Shown here: positions 61,998 to 64,000 of the stretch, in pieces
How the letters are laid out: each line of letters starts with the position of its first letter
Numbering within the stretch: the stretch's first letter is position 1
NCBI RefSeq assembly: GCF_020023995.1
Contig: NZ_NRRD01000006.1
Span: 62,001-126,000, forward strand
Length of the DNA: 64,000 bases
Direction of reading: 5' to 3'
Source of the DNA: Rhodobacter sp. TJ_12
Lineage (GTDB): Bacteria; Pseudomonadota; Alphaproteobacteria; Rhodobacterales; Rhodobacteraceae
Program-made: the position numbers and the translations under genes
The notes under the pieces: generated by a model
Database searches by the model: none
What the model saw: only the letters and a program-made list of their open reading frames with translations
What the model was told of the DNA's origin: nothing

Positions 61998-63050
61998 CTA
62001 GCCGACGACGGGGGCCTCGGTCGGTCGGGGCACAACGGTCGCCCCGTTTTGCACCACCACGCCCCACAAGATCAGCGGGATCGCCACGATCCCCCCGATC
62101 GCCCCCCAAAGCCACAGGCCGAACAACAGCGCCACAAAGACCACCAAGGGATTGAGCGCCATCCGACGCCCCACCAGCGCGGGGGTCACGAATTGGCCCT
62201 CAAGCGTGATCAGCCCCGCATAGGCCAGCATCGGAAACAGCGCCGCCGCCCCATCGAAAGCCGCGATCCCCGCCAGCAAAAGCGCCACCGCCGTGACCGC
62301 AGGCCCCAGATAGACCACGTAATTGAGCAAGAAGGCCACGATCCCCCAAGACAGCGCGCCGGGCAGGCCCAAAAGATGCAGCGCCCCCGCCGTCGCGAGG
62401 CCCAGCCCGAAATTGATCAGCGTGATGGTCAGGAAATAGCGCGACACCATCTGTTCGGCATGGCGCAGCCGCAAGGCCAGTTCGCCGCGCCCGGCGGGGC
62501 TGGCGAGGCGGCGCGCGGCCCAGTCATAGATATCGTTGCGGCTGAGCAGGAAAAAGAACAGCGTGCCGACGAAGGTCAGCACCTGCGCGGCAATCGCAGG
62601 CGCAATCATCAGCGCGCCCCCCACGGTGGGCATGGCGACCACATCGGGCGCAACCGGCGCCGCACCGGGCTGGGCCTCGGTGCCCTCGACCGCGTTTGAC
62701 ACTTCGCGGGTGGCTTCGACCACGCCATTGATCAGATCATGGAACGCCGCCAGCATCGCTTGGCTGTCGGCCCAGACCTTCGGCGCCTGATCCACCAGAT
62801 CGCTGGCCAAGGGCTGCACCAAAAGCCCCAGCGTCCCCAGAAAGGACAGGGTCAAAATCACGCTGAGCGCCGCGCCAACGGCCGCGCTGAGGCGCAGCCT
62901 TTCCCACAGCCGCGACACGGGCGACAGCACAACCCCCAAAACCAGCGCAAGCGCCATCGGCGCGGCCAGATCGCGCACGGCGGACAGCGCCGCGACGGTT
63001 GCGATGATCCCCAAAACGATCAACGAAAGCTGCGCGGCGCGCTCCATCAC
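61998..63050 (-). CDS. AI-2E family transporter (TqsA/PerM-like)
   Basis: 350 residues with about eight membrane helices, PF01594. VVLSPVSRLWERLRLSAAVGAALSVILTLSFLGTLGLLVQPLASDLVDQAPKVWADSQAM is the conserved first half; FINFGLGLATAGALHLLGLPGALSWGIVAFLLNYVVYLGPAVTAVALLL and GRRMALNPLVVFVALLFGLWLWGAIGGIVAIPLIL follow. Members export autoinducer-2 or act as H+ antiporters; substrate is not predicted. 6 nt from the upstream gene, same strand. Confidence 0.9.
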   Translation of the reverse strand: MMERAAQLSLIVLGIIATVAALSAVRDLAAPMALALVLGVVLSPVSRLWERLRLSAAVGAALSVILTLSFLGTLGLLVQPLASDLVDQAPKVWADSQAMLAAFHDLINGVVEATREVSNAVEGTEAQPGAAPVAPDVVAMPTVGGALMIAPAIAAQVLTFVGTLFFFLLSRNDIYDWAARRLASPAGRGELALRLRHAEQMVSRYFLTITLINFGLGLATAGALHLLGLPGALSWGIVAFLLNYVVYLGPAVTAVALLLAGIAAFDGAAALFPMLAYAGLITLEGQFVTPALVGRRMALNPLVVFVALLFGLWLWGAIGGIVAIPLILWGVVVQNGATVVPRPTEAPVVG

Positions 63051-63056
63051 GGTGCC

Positions 63057-63863
63057 TTAGGCCCCGGTCGTGTCTTTGGGCGCAGCCGCTTCCGGCGCGC
63101 TCTTGTCGGGGGCCGGGGCCGACGGATCGGGCGTGGCGATCGGCGCGCCCTCTTGCACCGAGGGGGCATCGGCCGCGGTGCTCTCAGACGCTTTGCGCGC
63201 AGCACGGCGCAGCGCGCCTTCGGCGGCCTCTAGCGCTTCGTCCAGACTGTCAGCAAAGCTTGCGCTGCCCTCTTGTGCGGCCTCGCCTGCCTTGCGGGCA
63301 AGGCTTTGCGCGCCCTTCCGGGCCCGTGCCGCCTCTCGCGCCACGGCACTTGATACCATCTCGACGGTTTCTTCGGCCGCGTCGGCAAAGTCATTGGCCC
63401 GCGCGCGGGCAGCGGCGCGTTTTTCCTCTAACTCTTCCCAGTTGCGCTGGCGCGCCCGGGCGATCCGGTCGGCCGTTTCATTGCCCAGATCGGCCAGACC
63501 TTCGCGGAAAGCCTCCGCCAGACCGCGCGCCATTGTGGCGGCAACCTCGGCCTTGGCCTCGGCGGTGGCGCGGCCTTCTTCGTAAAGGTGCAGCAGGCGT
63601 TCGCGCGCGGCGGTGCGCGCCGCCTCGGCCCGCTCCACCCAATCTTCTGGCGCCGGATCGCCAGCCAGATCGTCGGGCTCGACCACACGGCCGCCATCAT
63701 CTTCCCAGCGCGCCATGGTTTCGGGGCGCGGCGGTTCGGTCGCGGCAGCGGGTTTGCCGCGCAAAAGCGCCACCGCCCCAAGGGCAAGCCCGGCGGTCAT
63801 CCACGCAAGCGGGATCAACACGTCACGGGCGCGGGTCTGGCGATCGAAAGGGGCTTGGCTCAT
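63057..63863 (-). CDS. Membrane-anchored Ala/Glu-rich coiled-coil protein
   Basis: 268 residues from MSQAPFDRQTRARDVL. One membrane segment (LIPLAWMTAGLALGAVALL, about 15-35), then a long alanine/glutamate/arginine coiled-coil-like region (about 75-230) and a proline/alanine-rich tail. No domain recognised. It lies 6 nt before the AI-2E transporter gene and probably shares its mRNA. Amino-acid composition resembles apolipoprotein-like or histone-like tail proteins, so similarity searches will give low-complexity hits. Confidence 0.68.
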   Translation of the reverse strand: MSQAPFDRQTRARDVLIPLAWMTAGLALGAVALLRGKPAAATEPPRPETMARWEDDGGRVVEPDDLAGDPAPEDWVERAEAARTAARERLLHLYEEGRATAEAKAEVAATMARGLAEAFREGLADLGNETADRIARARQRNWEELEEKRAAARARANDFADAAEETVEMVSSAVAREAARARKGAQSLARKAGEAAQEGSASFADSLDEALEAAEGALRRAARKASESTAADAPSVQEGAPIATPDPSAPAPDKSAPEAAAPKDTTGA

Positions 63864-63944
63864 CGCGGGCTCCTGTGGCTGGGGATCAGGTAAATCTGGG
63901 CCGCCGGGATCGCCCGGCAAGCCCCATGGGCGCAAAGCGCGACA

Positions 63945-63998
63945 TCAAGCGGTGCTGGTCGAAGACCGCGGCCCCGCAAACAGCCAGATCAAGAAGCC
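63945..63998 (-). CDS. Possible C-terminal end of a gene cut by the window edge
   Basis: One minus-strand frame is open to the right edge and ends GFLIWLFAGPRSSTSTA then stop, which looks like a membrane-helix end. Only 17 residues are visible, so this is a hint rather than a gene call. Another minus frame is also open in this stretch. Confidence 0.25.
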   Translation of the reverse strand, partial: GFLIWLFAGPRSSTSTA

Positions 63999-64000
63999 GA

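Overview
The window is GC-rich, densely coding, alphaproteobacterial DNA, most likely from a member of the Rhodobacteraceae/Paracoccaceae (Rhodobacter, Gemmobacter, Tabrizicola or a relative). The evidence is the company the genes keep: a siroheme-sulfate assimilation operon with DUF2849 and DUF934 proteins, a PccR-type regulator beside propionyl-CoA carboxylase, betIBA divergent from choXWV, a HemP gene, and above all a DUF1127 gene followed by tandem hairpins with anti-Shine-Dalgarno loops, the hallmark of the Rhodobacteraceae 'cuckoo' (CcsR) small RNAs. I see no rRNA, tRNA, CRISPR array, prophage or insertion sequence; this reads as stable chromosome. Species assignment is inference.

Layout. 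1-5.4 kb: truncated polyphosphate kinase, exopolyphosphatase, two Fe-S assembly proteins flanking an Old Yellow Enzyme, and triosephosphate isomerase. 5.5-10.9 kb: an Lrp/AsnC regulator divergent from a tightly overlapping operon cobA, DUF2849, cysI, cysH, DUF934, then ferredoxin-NADP reductase; together these make siroheme and carry activated sulfate to sulfide. 11-14.7 kb: exported protein, phosphatase-family protein, J-domain protein, NhaA antiporter. 14.8-28.1 kb: propionate region: pccB, small exported proteins, pccA, an inserted membrane glycosyltransferase-like protein and a sulfotransferase-like protein, methylmalonyl-CoA mutase, and across a divergent promoter a drug-efflux MFS and the regulator PccR. 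TTGCAA palindromes sit in front of both pccB and pccR.

28.1-36 kb: small DUF465 protein, secreted nuclease, then the choline-to-glycine-betaine module betIBA with the divergent choline ABC importer choXWV; a perfect 14-bp palindrome lies between them. 36-37.6 kb: two exporters. 37.8-42.7 kb: an unusual seven-gene same-strand cassette: DUF2946-like protein, two NosL-like Cu-binding proteins, a small anchored protein, an FtsX-type ABC permease, its ATPase, and a polytopic membrane protein with paired cysteines. No nosZ is present in the window.

42.7-45.6 kb: rlmJ, then (minus strand) a DUF1127 gene and eight hairpins all displaying CUCCUCCC in the loop; spacing groups them into four double-hairpin RNAs, and the last hairpin doubles as a terminator. 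45.6-57.9 kb: housekeeping genes (Mrp, YebC, SLC13 permease, YmdB-like phosphodiesterase, 5-formyl-THF cyclo-ligase, MgtE, two purine deaminases, a HisN-like phosphatase, an XRE regulator, quinone oxidoreductase, BI-1 protein). 58-64 kb: an orphan sensor kinase, an M20 amidohydrolase, hemP with a coupled tiny gene, an AI-2E family transporter, a coiled-coil protein, and a possible truncated gene at the right edge.

Most of the very long antisense reading frames here are shadows produced by high-GC codon usage and were left out.
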